From Azolla caroliniana (Eukaryota > Polypodiophyta): a stretch of DNA of 64,000 bases. This document shows, in pieces, positions 21,202 to 34,200 of this stretch (the stretch's first letter is position 1; each line of letters opens with the position of its first letter). The notes beneath the pieces are model-generated. The model was not told where the DNA came from. It worked only from the letters and a program-made list of their open reading frames with translations, and searched no databases. The translations under genes were made by a program, and so were the position numbers. Location: the NCBI GenBank assembly GCA_043228905.1, contig JBHGNT010000014.1, positions 620,001-684,000 on the forward strand. The letters are read 5' to 3'.

Positions 21202-21924
21202 AACCCTAGATCTGTGCAGCCCATTAGTGGTTCCATTTCCTCTAAGCAAGTTAGCAATGTGTTCTAAGCTCAAGTAATGGTTAGTACTAAAAGTACTCCT
21301 CCAGTACATGTCTTAGCACTCTTAGATTCCGGAACCAAATCTTGCTTCATGGATAGGAATTTTGCCCAAGCTCATCAGATATCCCTAAGAAAACTTTCTT
21401 GCCCAGCATCTATAGTAGTTATTGATGGTCGTCTCATTGCTTCCAGAAAAATCGTAGAGGAGTCAGAGCTAATTCAAGTTGTCCTACATAACTTGGTGTG
21501 TGTAGTATCATTTAATATAATTAGTAGTCTAGATCATCCAATTGTCTTGGGGTTGCCGTGGTTAGAATTACATAACCCAAACATAGATTGGAGAACAAGA
21601 GAAATCCGGTATCGACAAATCCAAGGATCTACTCATAAGATTGTAACCATTTCGCTACATCAATTGCGTGAGGAAGGACACAAGGAAGCGATGTTTGTCT
21701 TCGCGGTATAAGTAAAACCTTCCAACACTACTAAAGAGGAATCCACAATTCAACGTCCAGAGAAGTATCGTCAGTATGATGATGTGTTCGATAAGGTACA
21801 AGCCAATACGCTTCCTCACCATCGACCGTATGATTGCCCCATCGATTTACAACCAGGAAAAGAGCCACCATGGGGACCGATCTACAATTTATCACCAACC
21901 AAGCTAGAAGTCCTTTGAGCCTAT
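21170..21924 (+). pseudogene. GypA protease region
   Basis: The pol frame after the shift gives the retropepsin-type protease (VLALLDSGTKSCFMD, with DSG), then IVLGLPWLELHNPNIDWR and, after a stop near 21,709, the start of the RT linker (PYDCPIDLQPGKEPPWGPIY). The PR core spans 21,277-21,711. It ends at the CCTAT target site (21,920-21,924) of CopB and resumes at 26,860. Confidence 0.85.
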
Positions 21925-22489
21925 TGAAGAGAATAGCGCGGAATATTGCTCGGCCACAACCGAGTCTTGAATCACTTCATTTAAGGATCAAACACAAAAA
22001 TGGGAATAGAGATGAATACTCGTACACCCCAAAAAAGGTACACGGGATGTTTACGTGGAAAACCCTGAATGGGAAATACCACAGGAGCCCACAAACTCCG
22101 AACTATCACTATCTGAGAAAGGTACAATCAAAGACTCGGAGGCAACAAACCCGAGCTTTGTTTCTTCGCCAAGCGGCAGTTACAACAGAATATCACTCTG
22201 TATCTCCTCTCTCGCTCTCTCTCTATGTACAACAGTTATGCATACAACAATATGACTACAACAACAAAACTAAAGTGATTGCCCTAAGTCATATTTATAC
22301 TTATATGAACTTACTAGGGCTATTTACAAATATAGCCTCAATAGGCTTACTCAAAACATATTTACAAATATGTCTTCTCTTCCGGTTCTTACCGGGTCCA
22401 TCCGATCCGGTTTCCGGATCTCGTCCGTTTCTCACCGGGTCCTCTTCATCCATAGCCGGATCCCATCCAGAGGGACCGATTTCACAACA
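21925..22489 (-). repeat. CopB 3' LTR
   Basis: 565 bp, TGAAGAGAAT...CACAACA. A polypurine tract (minus strand, GAAGGGGGAGAT) lies at 22,490-22,502. Confidence 0.9.
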
Positions 22490-22495
22490 ATCTCC

Positions 22496-25400
22496 CCCTT
22501 CATTCCGGCATGGCATGTTTCGTCAGCCCGATCCGCTTTCGGCACTCTTCCACCTTGTCGGTTGTCAACACCTTGGTCCGCATATCCAACCCGTTCTCCT
22601 CAATGTGGATCTTCGTCAACACGAACTCTTGATCTTCTACTCTCTCCCAGATCCACTGGTACCTCCGCTAGATATGTTTCACCAAGTAATGGTAGGCCGT
22701 GTTCTTTGCAAGGTGGATGGCACTTTGACTGTCGCAGTAGAGCCGGTATTCCTCCTATTGGATTCCTAGCTCTTCGATGAAGTCCTTCATCTAGATTATC
22801 TCCTTGTCGGCTTCTACAACTACCATGTACTCCGCCTCCATAGTTGACAACGCAACCGTCTTCTGCAGCCTCGACTGCCACGAAACAACCCCCCCCTGCA
22901 TAAGTCATGACATATCCGGATGTAGACCGGCTGGTATCCGCATCAGTCGACATATCCGAATCCGTCAATACGTCAAGTTGGGGATTACCAGAGCCGAACC
23001 AGAGGCACATACTCGAGGTGCATTTCAGATATTGGAGTATCCACTTGACCGTGTTCCAGTGCTCTCTTCCAGGATTGCTCATGAAGCGATTGACTACTCC
23101 TACAGCGTAACCGATGTCCGGCCGGGTACACACCATCGCATACATCAAGCTCCCGATGGGAGAGGCTTATGGTATCTTCATCATATCCGTCTTCTCTCCC
23201 TTTGTCTTCGGGCTTTGCTTTCCGGACAACTTGCAATTTGCCGGAAGTGTCGATCCGACCGATTTCGCCTGCGACATGTTGAACCTTTGAAGCACCTTTG
23301 TCATGTACTTCTCCTGTGACAACCACAACAGCTTCTTCAACCAGTCATGGATGATGTGCATTCCCAATATCTGTCTTGTTGGACCCAAGTCTTTCATTGA
23401 GAATGTCTGGTTCAGAGCCTTCTTCAGCATCCAAATCTTCCCTTGGTCTCGTCCGACGATCAGCATATCATCCACATATAGGAGGAGTATCAGGAAATCT
23501 CCTCCGTCAAATTTTTTCACAAACACGCAATAATCGGAGTGCGTCTTGTGGTACCCTTGGTCGGTCATGAAGAAGTCGAACTTCCGGTATCATTGTTGGG
23601 GAGCTTGCTTCAATCCGTATAAGCTCTTCTTCAATCGGCACACCAGGTGTTCCTTCCCTTTCTTCTCAAATCCTTCTGGTTGATGCATGTAGATCTCTTC
23701 TTCGAGGTCACCATGTAGGAACGCCATCTTGACATCCATATGCTCTACCTCGAGGTCCATGCTTGCCGCTATTCCCAATACCGTCCGGATGGATGTCATC
23801 TTTACTACCGGGGCAAAGATCTCATCAAAGTCCACTCCTTTCTTCTGTTAGAAGCCCTTCACAACGATTCAGGCCTTGTACCTTGGTGGATTTTCGGCAT
23901 CTCCCGGTTTCAGCTTGTACACCCACTTGTTCCGGAGTACTCTCTTCCCTTTCGGCAACTCCGTCGGTTCATATGTGTGGTTCTCATGCAGGGAATCCAT
24001 CTCATCCTGCATGGCACTCAACCACTTGCGGCTGTGGGCGTCTCTCTTTGCTTCTTCGAAGCTTTCTGGCTCCCCCTCATCGGTGAGCAACACATGCTCT
24101 TCATCCGGAAATCTCCAGGGAGCTCTTCTCTCTCGGAGAGGATATCTCTGTCCTTGGTTTTTGACTACCAGTTCCTCCGTTTGTTCCTCATACGAATCCG
24201 ATTCAGGATCTTGTCTGGTTCCGGTGTCTCCTTCTTCTTCTTCTTCTTCTTCTTCTTCTTCTTCTTCTTCTTCTTCTTCGGTCGGTTCAGTTTCTTGTCC
24301 GTATCCGGCCGGTTTGTCGAGTGTCATCCGGTTTTCAATCGGGTATGTCCTTATGTCCTCAAGCCGGTTTTCATTGGATGATCTGGAGTTCATCACCTTT
24401 GTCCCCGACTCCCAATCGGCAATGGTCCTGTCTTCCATGAAGACTATGTCTCGACGTTGGAACACCTTTGCATGTGCTAGCATGCACCAGACTCTCTCCA
24501 TCACGGTCCAGTTCATCCGTTCAGCCAACTTGTTCAATTCCGGCGTCTATGGCACGGTGAATTCGAGCCGGATTCCCTTCGACCGGTCGTACTCCTCGAA
24601 CTACCCTGGGTATTCTCCTCCGTTCTCCGCTCGAACCGCCTTCAGCTTCCAGCCGTTTTCTCTTTCCACTCTCGCATGGAGCTCCTTGAAGACGGATAGC
24701 ACCTGATCCTTCGTCTTCAACGGTGAGACCCACGGCTTCCAGTTGTGGTCATCTATGAACATCACGAAGTATTGCGATCCGGCATGTGGCTTCGTGTTCA
24801 CTTGACACATATCAGTATGCACCAGCTCCAATGGTGCATTCCGTCTCATCGGTGTTCTTGACTGGAAGGAGGTTCAGTTTTGCTTGTCGGCAAGACAATC
24901 GGTGCACATCTCAAGTTGCACGTCCTTCACCGGAATGAGATTTTCTTCGGCAAGTCTCTTCATCCCCTTCTCATTCATGTGACACAATCTTTTGTGGCAC
25001 AGCTCACCGGCAATGTCGGATGCTAGGTTCACCTCTTCCCGGCGTATCTGGGCATTCATCAAGTACAGTGTATTGACCTTCCAAGCTCGAGCCACTATTA
25101 AGCTCCCTTTGCTGAACTTCATGACTCCGTTCCGGATGCTACCCATGTAGCCTTCATCATCTAGCCGACTGGTTGATATTAGGTTCAGTCGAACCTCCAA
25201 AACATGTCGAACATCCTTCAGCAGCAACTTGCATCTAGTTGATGTCGTCAACAACACATCCCCTATGCCGATGATTTGACATGTACCTTCATTCCCCATC
25301 CGGATGCAACCATGATCACCGGTTGTGTAGGATGAGAAGCATTTCCGATCCGGTGTCAGGTGGAACGACGCTTCGGAATCGACAACCCACGTTGTCTCCT

Positions 25401-26284
25401 CGCCGACAAGGTTTAACTCATTTTCCTCGGTAATGAGCATCAATTCCTCTTCACTTGTCGCGATTGCCGAAGTTCCTTTCCAATCAGGGCCTCTCCGATC
25501 CGAACCATTTCGGTCAGAACTCTTCTTTGAATCGGTGGTGCCGGTTTCTTTCTCTTTCCGGAAATGCTGACAGTTCTTCTGGAAGTGCCCCTGCTTCCCA
25601 CAGTAGAAGCAAGTAGGTCTCCCCCTTGACTTCGACCTCTTCCCCGATTTGTCCCAATTTTGGGGACTTCGATACCGGCCTCTTCCCCAGTTATGGCAAT
25701 CTTCCGTGACCAAGGCCTTCGGATCGGTTCCGAACTCCCGGTCCTTCCGGCGAGCCTCTTCATCTAGCAAGCTTGATTTTACCCTTGCTAGGGACAACTG
25801 CTTTCCTTCTGGCCCGGCGTTGCCCAACATGACAACTAGCGTCTCCCAGCTATCCAAGAGGGAACCGAGCAGGAGTAATGCGAGTACCTCATAGACGAGA
25901 GGTATTTCCAACAAGGTTGCATTAATGTGCTCCACCATACTCGAGCCATCCTGGTACCAAAGCCTCACTAGCTTCCAGAACACTGAAACCCGATTAACAG
26001 CATTATTGTTCTGGAACATAATGTCGATCTTCTCCCAGAGTTCATGAACCTTACTTTCTTCATTGAAGTTGTTGTACAGGCTCATGTTGATGAAGCACCG
26101 GATGTATGTCGTCTTCTTCATGTGCATCACCTCCCACACTGTGGCATCGATCTTATCCGGTCTCTTGTCCCCGAAGTGAACCGGCAACCAAAGATCTTTA
26201 ACCCATCATATCCCTCATCTTCGACTTCCACACTGAGTAGTTGGAGCCGATGAGCTTGAACATGCTGCGGAACGAATCTTCCAT
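22496..26284 (-). pseudogene. CopB gag-pol, degenerate
   Basis: Minus-strand Copia polyprotein in at least six broken frames. The first 437-codon stretch (26,187-24,874) holds gag, the knuckle CFYCGKQGHFQKNC, the protease (catalytic DSG mutated to DSE) and the integrase zinc region. Integrase is then missing about 105 residues compared with CopA: MLAHAK joins directly to FQRRDIVFMED near 24,465, removing the region after the DDE core. The linker has expanded to a run of about 17 Glu codons (near 24,230-24,280). RT with LLYVDDML (near 23,490) and RNase H pieces follow down to about 22,500. Confidence 0.9.
24228..24280 (-). repeat. CTT/GAA trinucleotide run in CopB
   Basis: Microsatellite of CTT on the plus strand, coding poly-Glu in the element's acidic linker. 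CopA has only a short acidic stretch at the same place. Confidence 0.9.
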
Positions 26285-26298
26285 TTCCTGTGTTGTTC

Positions 26299-26310
26299 GC
26301 TCTTATACTA
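26299..26310 (-). promoter_or_regulatory. CopB degenerate primer site
   Basis: On the minus strand, TAGTATAAGAGC lies 3 nt inside the 5' LTR. It is the tRNA-iMet site TGGTATCAGAGC with two changes. Confidence 0.7.
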
Positions 26311-26313
26311 GTT

Positions 26314-26859
26314 TGAAGAGAATAGCGCGGAATATTGCTCGGCCACAACCGAGTCTTGAATCACTTCGTTTAAGGATCAAACACAGAAATGGGAATAGAG
26401 ATGAATACACGTACACCAAAAAAAAGTACACGGGATGTTTATGTGGAAAACCCTGAATGGGAAAAACCACGGGAGCCCACAGACTCCGAACTATCACTAT
26501 ATGAGAAAGTTATAGTCAGAGACTCAGAGGCAACGACCTCGAGCTCTGTTTCTTCGCCCAACGGCGGTTACAATAGAATATCACTCTGTATCTCCTCTCT
26601 CGCTCTCTCTCTATGTACAACAATATGACTACAACAACAACACTAAAGTGATTGCCCTAAGTCTTATTTATACTTATATGAACTTAGGGCTATTTACAAA
26701 TATAGCCTCAATAGGCTTACTCAAAACATATTTACAAATATGTCTTCTCTTCTGATTCTCACTAGGTCCATCCGATCCGGTTTCCGGATCTCTTCCAGTT
26801 CTCACCGAGTCCTCTTCATCCATAGTCGGATCCCATCCGGAGGGACCGATTTCCCAACA
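26314..26859 (-). repeat. CopB 5' LTR
   Basis: 546 bp, TGAAGAGAAT...CCCAACA, diverged from 21,925-22,489. It is followed by the CCTAT duplication. Confidence 0.9.
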
Positions 26860-29670
26860 CCTATATAGAGGAGAATTTGGCAAATGGTTTCATTCGACAT
26901 TTGAAATCTACAACCGGCACACCCATTTTCTTCGTCAAGAAAAAGGATGGATCACTTCGTCTCGTCGTAGACTATCGTGGCTTGAATAAGGTCACCATCA
27001 GGAATAGGTATACACTTCCCCTTATCTCAAGTCTTTTAGAACGGATCAATGGTGCAAGGTTCTTCATAAAGATCGACTTACGAGGAGCATATAACCTCGT
27101 ACAGATCCGACCAGGAGATGAATAGAAGACCGCGTTCTGCACCAGATATGGGCACTTCGAGTATACAATCATGACATTCGGTCTCACTAATGCACCAACA
27201 GTCTTCCAGCACATGGCAAATGATATATTCCGAGATCTCTTGGATGTTTGTTTGATCATCTATTTGGATGATCTACTGGTTTATTCGAAGACCCAAGAAG
27301 AGCATGATTCTCATGTACTGTTAGTACTAAAACGGCTTCGAAAACATGGTCTTTATGCAAAACTAGAAAAATGTAGCTTCGAGTGCAACAAAGTGGAATT
27401 TCTGGGCTATGTCATCTCCTCAGAAGGCATCTCCATGGATCCAGCTAAGGTCAAAACGGTGGTAGAATAGCAGACTCCATGTTCGTTGCGAGATGTGCAA
27501 TGCTTTTTAGGCTTTGCCAATTTCTACCACAAGTTTATACAGGATTACTCAAAGCTTGTTCTGCCTCTCACACAGCTTACCAGGAATGGACAATCGTTCA
27601 TTTGGTCTGAAGAAGCGGACATGGCTTTTGAGAGTCTTAAGAAGGCATTTACATCAGCTCCTATTCTAGCTCATGTTGATCGGGAAAAACCATTCATCAT
27701 TGAGGCAGACGCGTCGGATTTCTCCTTAGGTAGCATTCTATCACAACAAGGCAATGATGAAAAGCTACATCCTGTGGTTTTCCACTCACGCAAGTTTGAA
27801 GCTGCCGAAATCAACTATGAAATTCATCATAAGGAGCTATTAGCAGTAGTGGACCCTTTTACACAATGGAGGCATTTTCTAGAGGGATCTTATCATCAAG
27901 TCACCGTATTCAGTGATCACAAAAACCTTGCCTACTTTCAGAATGCTCGTGTGTTAAATCGACGTCAAGCTCAGTGGGCCCAATTCCTCACTCTTTTCGA
28001 TTTCAAAATTACATTTCGCTTGGGAAAACAACAAGGGAAGGTAGATGCATTATCACGACAGTCGTATCTAGTACCGCGTCCCGGCGAGCCGGCTTTCGAT
28101 AACCAAAAGCAAGTAATCATGGGACCTACACGGCTGCAAGCAACACAGGTCTTCGGTATGCCATTAGATTTCCACGTTATCGCTACCATATGGGAGGACT
28201 TGAAGACAGATGCTTTCGCCCAAGCCATTCTCGCACAAATTGATCCCTCTCAAGCATCTTGTTCCCAGTCGCAACAACCAGGTACGGACTATCGACAATT
28301 CGAATGTCATGATGGATTACTATTCTTTAAGAAACTCTTGTATGTTCCCAATGGTTCTTGTCGCCTTCGAGTAGTCCAACACTGTCATGACACATATACA
28401 GCTGGGCATTTTGGTAGTACTAAAACATTAGATTTAGTACAACGATCATTCTGGTGGCCCCATATGCGACGATTTGTTGAAGATTTTGTTCAGACTGGTG
28501 ATACATGTTGCAGAGTAAAAATGCCAAGCCATCATCCATATGGTTTATTAGAACCATTACCAATTCCAAGCAAGCCGTGGCAATCCATTGCTCTAGATTT
28601 CATCACAGATCTTCCAGTTTCTAAGGGATTCGATACGATCTTGACAATAGTAGATTGATATACGAAGATGGCCCATTTCCTGCCATGTACTAAGGAAATC
28701 TCCAGTGAAGAAACCATTGAAACTGTCATGCGTGAGGTATGTCGGCATCATGGCCTCCCCGATAGTATCATCAACGACCATGGACCCTAATACGTCTCGA
28801 AATTTTGGAAGCACCTCTTCAAAATGCTCAAGTTCACTTGTAACCTCTCCTCCGGCGACACCCGCAAACAGACGGCCAAGCAGAATGAACAAATCAAATG
28901 CTGGAGCAGTATCTTCGGTGCTTTCTAAGCTATTATCAAGATGATTGGGCGGATATTCTCTACTTCGCCAAATTTGCATATAATAACTCTGTCCACTCAT
29001 CGACAAAGGTTACACCATTTTATGCTTGTGTGTATTTGAAACCCCAGAGTTACCCACAAATCCTTGCGTAGAGGATCGTTTGGAGCGGCTCCGCAAGATA
29101 CTAGCGGATTTATCTACTCATCTACAACAAGCTAAACAAACACACAAGGTTTACACGGATTGTCATCGACTTCCATCCAGTTTTAACATTGGAGATTGGG
29201 TATGGCTACTACGACAACACATCAAGACTACTCGCCCATTCGAAAAGTTGGATTATCGACGATTAGGTCCTTTCCATATTATCGAAAAAATTAATGATGT
29301 CACTTTTCATCTCGATCTACCTCCGCACCTATGGATACATCTAGTGTTTCATAGCTCTCTCCTAGAACCCTATCAATACAGCACCATCCCAGGTCGTATT
29401 AAACCACCTCCACCCCCGATCGAACTTGAAGATGGACCTGAGTACGAGGTTGCCGCCATCCTCGATTCCAAGATTGTTCGCAACAAGCTCTACTATTTAG
29501 TCGATTGGCCAGGATATAGTCCCAACGAGCGTACTTGGGAACCAATAGAGAATGTGACCAATGCTCAGGCTCTTCTTGAAGACTTCCATCGTCAATATCC
29601 AGACAAACTGGGTCCTCAATCCAAAACAACTCGTGACACTCGTCATTTTAAAAGGAGGATAATGTCATGA
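26860..29670 (+). pseudogene. GypA RT, RNase H, integrase and chromodomain
   Basis: Resumes after CopB: RT with [19 protein letters not shown] and IIYLDDLLVYS, RNase H (IIEADASD), integrase with the HHCC region (DTCCRVKMP) and core (IALDFITDLP), then GDWVWLLRQHI and a C-terminal chromodomain (EYEVAAILDSK, LYYLVDWPGYS, RTWEPIENV). Stops include TAG 27,123-27,125 (from TGG), TAG 27,468-27,470 (from TGG), TGA at 28,656-28,658 (from CGA), and a TAA near 28,788. There is a frameshift region at about 28,790-29,030. The chromodomain puts GypA among the chromoviruses; in that group it is thought to guide integration to methylated histones. Confidence 0.93.
29649..29662 (+). promoter_or_regulatory. 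GypA polypurine tract
   Basis: Purine run AAAAGGAGGATAA directly before the 3' LTR. Confidence 0.8.
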
Positions 29671-30053
29671 TATGGCAAGATTCGAACCCATGACCTTATG
29701 TTACATGGGTCGAGCTCTTAACCATTAGACTATACATTGTTATACGAAAGATATTATTTTCATTTAAGTTTTACTATAGAAAATTGATGTATATTCCAGA
29801 TTTATCTGGAACATTCTAGAAACTTTAGGAGTACTTCTAAGAACACTACAAAAGGAGGCACAAGGCATTATTTCGAACCAAATCGGTTCAATGCCAGTCT
29901 TAAGCCTCCTAGCTACTACTGTATATTCTCTTCACATAATATATATCTTTTGTTATCATCATGAGAGAGAGAGAGAGAGTTCTACACCTCTCTTAGTACT
30001 AATCCTCATCTTTTAGTACTAATTCCTTCTCTATCTTAGTATTGTTCCTAACA
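29663..30053 (+). repeat. GypA 3' LTR
   Basis: About 391 bp, TGTCATGATATGG...CCTAACA. It aligns along its length with the GypB LTR. It contains an antisense tRNA-like A/B box near its left end (29,679-29,729), a damaged TATA region (CTACAAAAGG) and the AAATCGGTTCAA motif at 29,880-29,891. It is followed directly by GypC sequence, so GypA had inserted into GypC protease. Confidence 0.85.
29679..29729 (-). promoter_or_regulatory. Antisense tRNA-like A/B box in GypA LTR
   Basis: On the minus strand, an A-box-like TCTAATGGTTAAGAGCTC is followed about 25 nt later by a perfect B box, GGTTCGAATC (29,679-29,688). This is the internal RNA polymerase III promoter layout, pointing out of the LTR end. 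Confidence 0.5.
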
Positions 30054-30833
30054 GTACTTCTCTGTCTTAGACTGCTCCTAACACTACTAACATGCTTGGA
30101 TGAAATGGAACCTACACTAGGTTGTACAGATCTAGGGTTGTCCAACCAAATGGCTCCTATTTTGGCTGGACTTATTCGTTTGACTCCTCTTCTAATTGGC
30201 TTAGGACTTCAAACTTATTGGACAATGGTGGATTATTCATAATATTAGAATCACTAAGTGCTTCTAAAATGTTGAACTCATTTTTATTGTCATAGTGAAT
30301 TTGATTTACCTGACGTTTCGACCTACTTGATCAATGAATGGCTATATGTCATAGACCTCCGCAATATAAGCATAGACAGTTTGCTCGACGTCGTTGCTTC
30401 TCTTCATCTCACAATGGTCCTCGTCGTTGGGTCATATCGATCTCCATGGGTGTAGGCCTATCTATTGGGGTTGGACTACGTGTTTGCCTTGGAGTTGGAG
30501 CATGGCTATATGTTTGCCTTGGAGATGATTGCGCCGTTACTGATGCTTAAGTTGGTGTGAATCTTGATCTTGTTATTTTTTGTTGTCGCTCACATCGATG
30601 CATAAAAAGATGATTATCACACCGTATTGCTCGACTAATAGCTTCTATAAGTGATTTTGGATCCTCGGGGAAGGTAAGAAGTAAGTTCTTCACATCACTA
30701 ATTGCTCCATTAGGGCTTGTTCATCCCAAGGAAAATTGCATGCGATGAGACGGAAATTGGGTGCATATGTCAATGTTGGCTGATCACCTTGACGTAGTGT
30801 ACGAATCTTCTTGATTATTGTTCTTGCCCCATC
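30054..30833 (-). pseudogene. GypC gag C-terminus and pol start
   Basis: On the minus strand this matches GypB gag: KKIRTLRQGDQP, FPWDEQALMEQ, LLLTFPEDPKSLIEAISRAIRCDNHLF, ANCLCLYCGGL, then the first pol residues (RSVQPSVGSISSKHVS). It has several stops. The frameshift heptamer is changed to GTCAAAC (30,178-30,184), although the downstream hairpin arms are intact. Pol beyond 30,054 is gone. The gag N-terminus is at 36,502-36,982, on the far side of GypB. Confidence 0.85.
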
Positions 30834-30937
30834 TGTCATGAACAGTACTGAGACAGAGAAGGAATTAGTACTAAACGAAGGATTAGTACTATGAGAGGTG
30901 TGGAACTTCTTCGAAAGAAGGAAGAAGTGAGCGAGAC

Positions 30938-30969
<32 letters not shown>

Positions 30970-31267
30970 TGATGATAAGAAAGATATGTATTATATGAAG
31001 AGAATATACAATGGTGGCTAAAAGGCTTAAGACTAGCGTTGAACCAATTTGGTTCAACATAATGCCTAGTGCCCTCTTTTATAGTGTTTTCAGGAGTAAT
31101 CCTGAAGCTTCTAGAATGTTCCAGAGAAATCTGGAATATACACTAGTTTCCTATAATAAAATGTAAATGAAAATAATATCCTACGTATTACAATAAATGA
31201 TCTAATGGTCAAGAGCTCGACCCATATAACCTAAGGTCATGGGTTCGAATCTTGCCATATCATGACA
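30834..31267 (-). repeat. GypB 3' LTR
   Basis: 434 bp with a GA-rich microsatellite, TATAAAAG promoter box, palindrome AACCAAATTGGTT in element sense, and a tRNA-like A/B box at its outer end. Confidence 0.93.
31199..31251 (+). promoter_or_regulatory. tRNA-like A/B box in GypB 3' LTR
   Basis: The plus strand (antisense to the element) shows A-box-like TCTAATGGTCAAGAGC (from 31,201) and perfect B box GGTTCGAATC (31,242-31,251). The same pair lies in the other LTR at 36,432-36,485, with B box GGTTCGAGTC. Confidence 0.5.
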
Positions 31268-31280
31268 CTATCCCCACTTT
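31268..31280 (-). promoter_or_regulatory. GypB polypurine tract
   Basis: Element sense AAAGTGGGGATAG, ending exactly at the 3' LTR. Confidence 0.75.
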
Positions 31281-34200
31281 AAAACGACGAGTGTCACGAG
31301 TCGTCTTGGATTGAGGACCTGGTTTGTGTGGATATTGACGATGGAAGTCTTCAAGAAGAGCACGAGCATTGCTCACATTCTCAATCGGTTCCCAAGTACG
31401 TTCGCTGAGGCTATAGCCTAGCCAATCGACTAGATAGTAGAGCTTGTTGCGAACAATCTTGGAATCAAGGATGGCGGCAACCTCGTACTCCGGCCCATCT
31501 TCAAGCTCGATCGGGGGTGGAGGTTGGATAAGACGTCCTTGGGATGGTGCTCTCGTGGTAGGGTTCGAGGAGAGAACTATGAAACACCGGATGTATCCAA
31601 AGTTGAGGAGGTAGATCGAGACGAAAAGCGACATCATTAATCTGTCCAATAATACGGAAAGGATCTAATCGCCGATAATCTAACTTCTCACATGGACGAG
31701 TAGTCTTGATGTGTCGTCGTAGCAGCAACACCCGATCTCCAATATTAAAACTGGATGGAAGTCGATGACGATCCGCGTAGACCTTGTGTGTTTGTTGAGC
31801 TTGTTGGAGATGAGTAGATAAATCCGCTTGTATCTTGCGTAACTGCTCCAAACGATCCTCCGCGCACGGATTTGTGGAAACCTCTGGGGTTTCAAGTACA
31901 CTCCACCGGGGGTGACATCCCGTATAAGCATAAAATGGCGTAACTTTAGTGGATGCGTGGATAGAGTTGTTATAGGCAAATTCGGCGAAGTGGAGAATAT
32001 CTGCCCAATCATCTTGATGATAGCTGAGAAAGCACCGCAAATACTGCTCCAACGTTTGATTTGTTCGTTCAGCTTGGCCGTCGGTTTATGGGTGGTAGCC
32101 GGAGGAGAGGTTACAAGTGACCTTGAGCATGTTAAAAAGGTGCTTCCAGAATTTGGCCACGAACTGGGGTCCACAGTCGCTGATGATACTATCGGGAAGT
32201 CCATGATGCCGACATACTTCACACATGACAATTTTGGCAGTTTCTTCACTGGAGATCTCCTTAGTACATGGCAAGAAATGAGCCATCTTCGTATATCGAT
32301 CGACCACTGTTAGAATCGCATTGAACCCCTTAGAGATTGGAAGATCTGTGATGAAGTCTAGAGCAATGGATTGCCACGGCTTGCTTGGAATTGGTAATGG
32401 TTCTAATAAACCACATGAATGATGCCTTGGCATTTTCGCTCTGCAACATGTATCACAAGTCCGAACAAAATCCTCGACAAATTGTCGCATACAGGGACAC
32501 CAGAATGTTCGTTGTACTAAATGTAATGTTTTAGTACTACCAAAATGCCCAGTTGTATATGTGTCATGACAGTTTTGTACTACTCGAAGGCGGCAAGAAC
32601 CATTAGGAACATACAAAAGTTCTTTAAAGAAGAGTAATCCATCATGGTATTTGAATTGCCGATAGTCCGTACCTGGTGGTTGCGACTGTGAACACGACGC
32701 TCGAGAGGGATCAATTTGTGCTAGTATAGCTTGGACGAACGCATCTGTCTTCAAGTCTTCACGTATGGTATCGATAACGCGGGAATCCATAGGCATGTCA
32801 AAGATCTGTGTTGCTTGTAGTCGTGCCGGTCCCAAGATGACTTGTTTTTGGTTATCGAAAGTTGGCTCGCCAAGACGGGGTGCTAGATACGAACGCCGTG
32901 ATAATGCATCTGCCTTCCCTTGGTGCCTCCCCGAACGATATGTAATTTTGAAGTCGAAATGCGTGAGGAAGTGGGCCCACCGAGCTTGACGTCGATTCAA
33001 CACATGAGCATCCTGAAAGTAGGCAAGATTCTTGTGGTCACTAAATACGGTGACTGGATGAGAGGATCCCTCCAGAAAATGCCTCCATTGCATAAAAGAA
33101 TCCACTATTGCCAATAGCTCCTTATCATGAATTTCGTAGTTGATTTCGGCGGCGTCAAACTTGCGTGAGTGAAAAGCCACAGGATGTAGCCTCTCATCAT
33201 TCCCCTGTTGTGACAGAATGCTCCCCAATGCAAAATCCGATGCGTCAACATCGATAATGAATGGTTTTTCCGGATCGACATGAGCTAGAATTGGAGCCGA
33301 TGTAAATGCCTTTTTAAGACTCTCGAAAGCCATGTTTGTTTCTTCAGACCAGATGAACGGTTGTCCCTTCCTGGTAAGTTGTGTGAGAGGTAGAACGATC
33401 TTTGAGTAATCTTGTATGAACTTCCGGTAAAAATTGGCAAAGCCTAAAAAGCATTGCACATCCCGCACCGAACGCGGAGTCTGCCATTCTACCACCGTTT
33501 TGACTTTAGTTGGGTCCATGGAGATGCCTTCTGACGAAATGATGTAGCCGAGAAATTCCACTTGGTTGCACCCGAAACTACATTTTTCCAGCTTTGCATA
33601 CAGACCATGTTCTCGAAGTCGTTTTAGTACTAATAGTACATGAGAATCATGTTCTTCTTGGGTCTTTGAATAAACCAGTAGATCATCCAAATAGATTATC
33701 AAACAGTCATCCAATAGATCTCGGAATATATCATTAGCCATGTGCTGGAAGACTGTCGGCACATTAGTGAGGCCGAACGGCATGACCGTATACTCGAAGT
33801 GCCCATATCTGGTGCGAAACGCGGTCTTCCATTCGTCTCCTGGTCGGATCCGTACGAGGTTATATGCTCCCCATAAGTCGATCTTCGTGAAGAACCTGGC
33901 ACCATTGATCCATTCTAAAAGACTTGAGATAAGGGGAAAAGCATACCTATTCCTGATTGTAACCTTATTCAAGCCACAGTAATCTACAACGAGATGAAGC
34001 GATCCATCTTTTTTTTTTACAAAGAAAATGGGCACGCCGGCTGGAGATTTTGAATGTCGAATGAAACCATTTTCCAAATTCTCCTCTATATAGGCCCGAA
34101 GGACTTCCAGCTCGGTTGGTGACAAATTGTAGATCGGTCCCCATGGCGGCTCTTTTCCCGGTTGTAAATCGATGGGGCAATCGTACGGTCGATGATGAGG

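Larger units (their letters stand above)
21925..26859 (-). mobile_element. CopB: decayed Copia element
   Basis: 4,935 bp with LTRs 21,925-22,489 and 26,314-26,859, flanked by the CCTAT duplication (21,920-21,924 and 26,860-26,864). It is on the minus strand inside GypA pol. It is related to CopA at protein and LTR level (shared GCTCGGCCACAACCGAG and a GGAGGGACCGA end) but much older: the LTRs differ by many substitutions and indels, and the coding region is full of stops and shifts. Confidence 0.95.

Noticed and set aside
31199-31262. True tRNA gene in the GypB LTR
   Set aside because: A and B boxes are present but no full cloverleaf or anticodon arm that I can fold; it repeats with every LTR, so it is LTR sequence.
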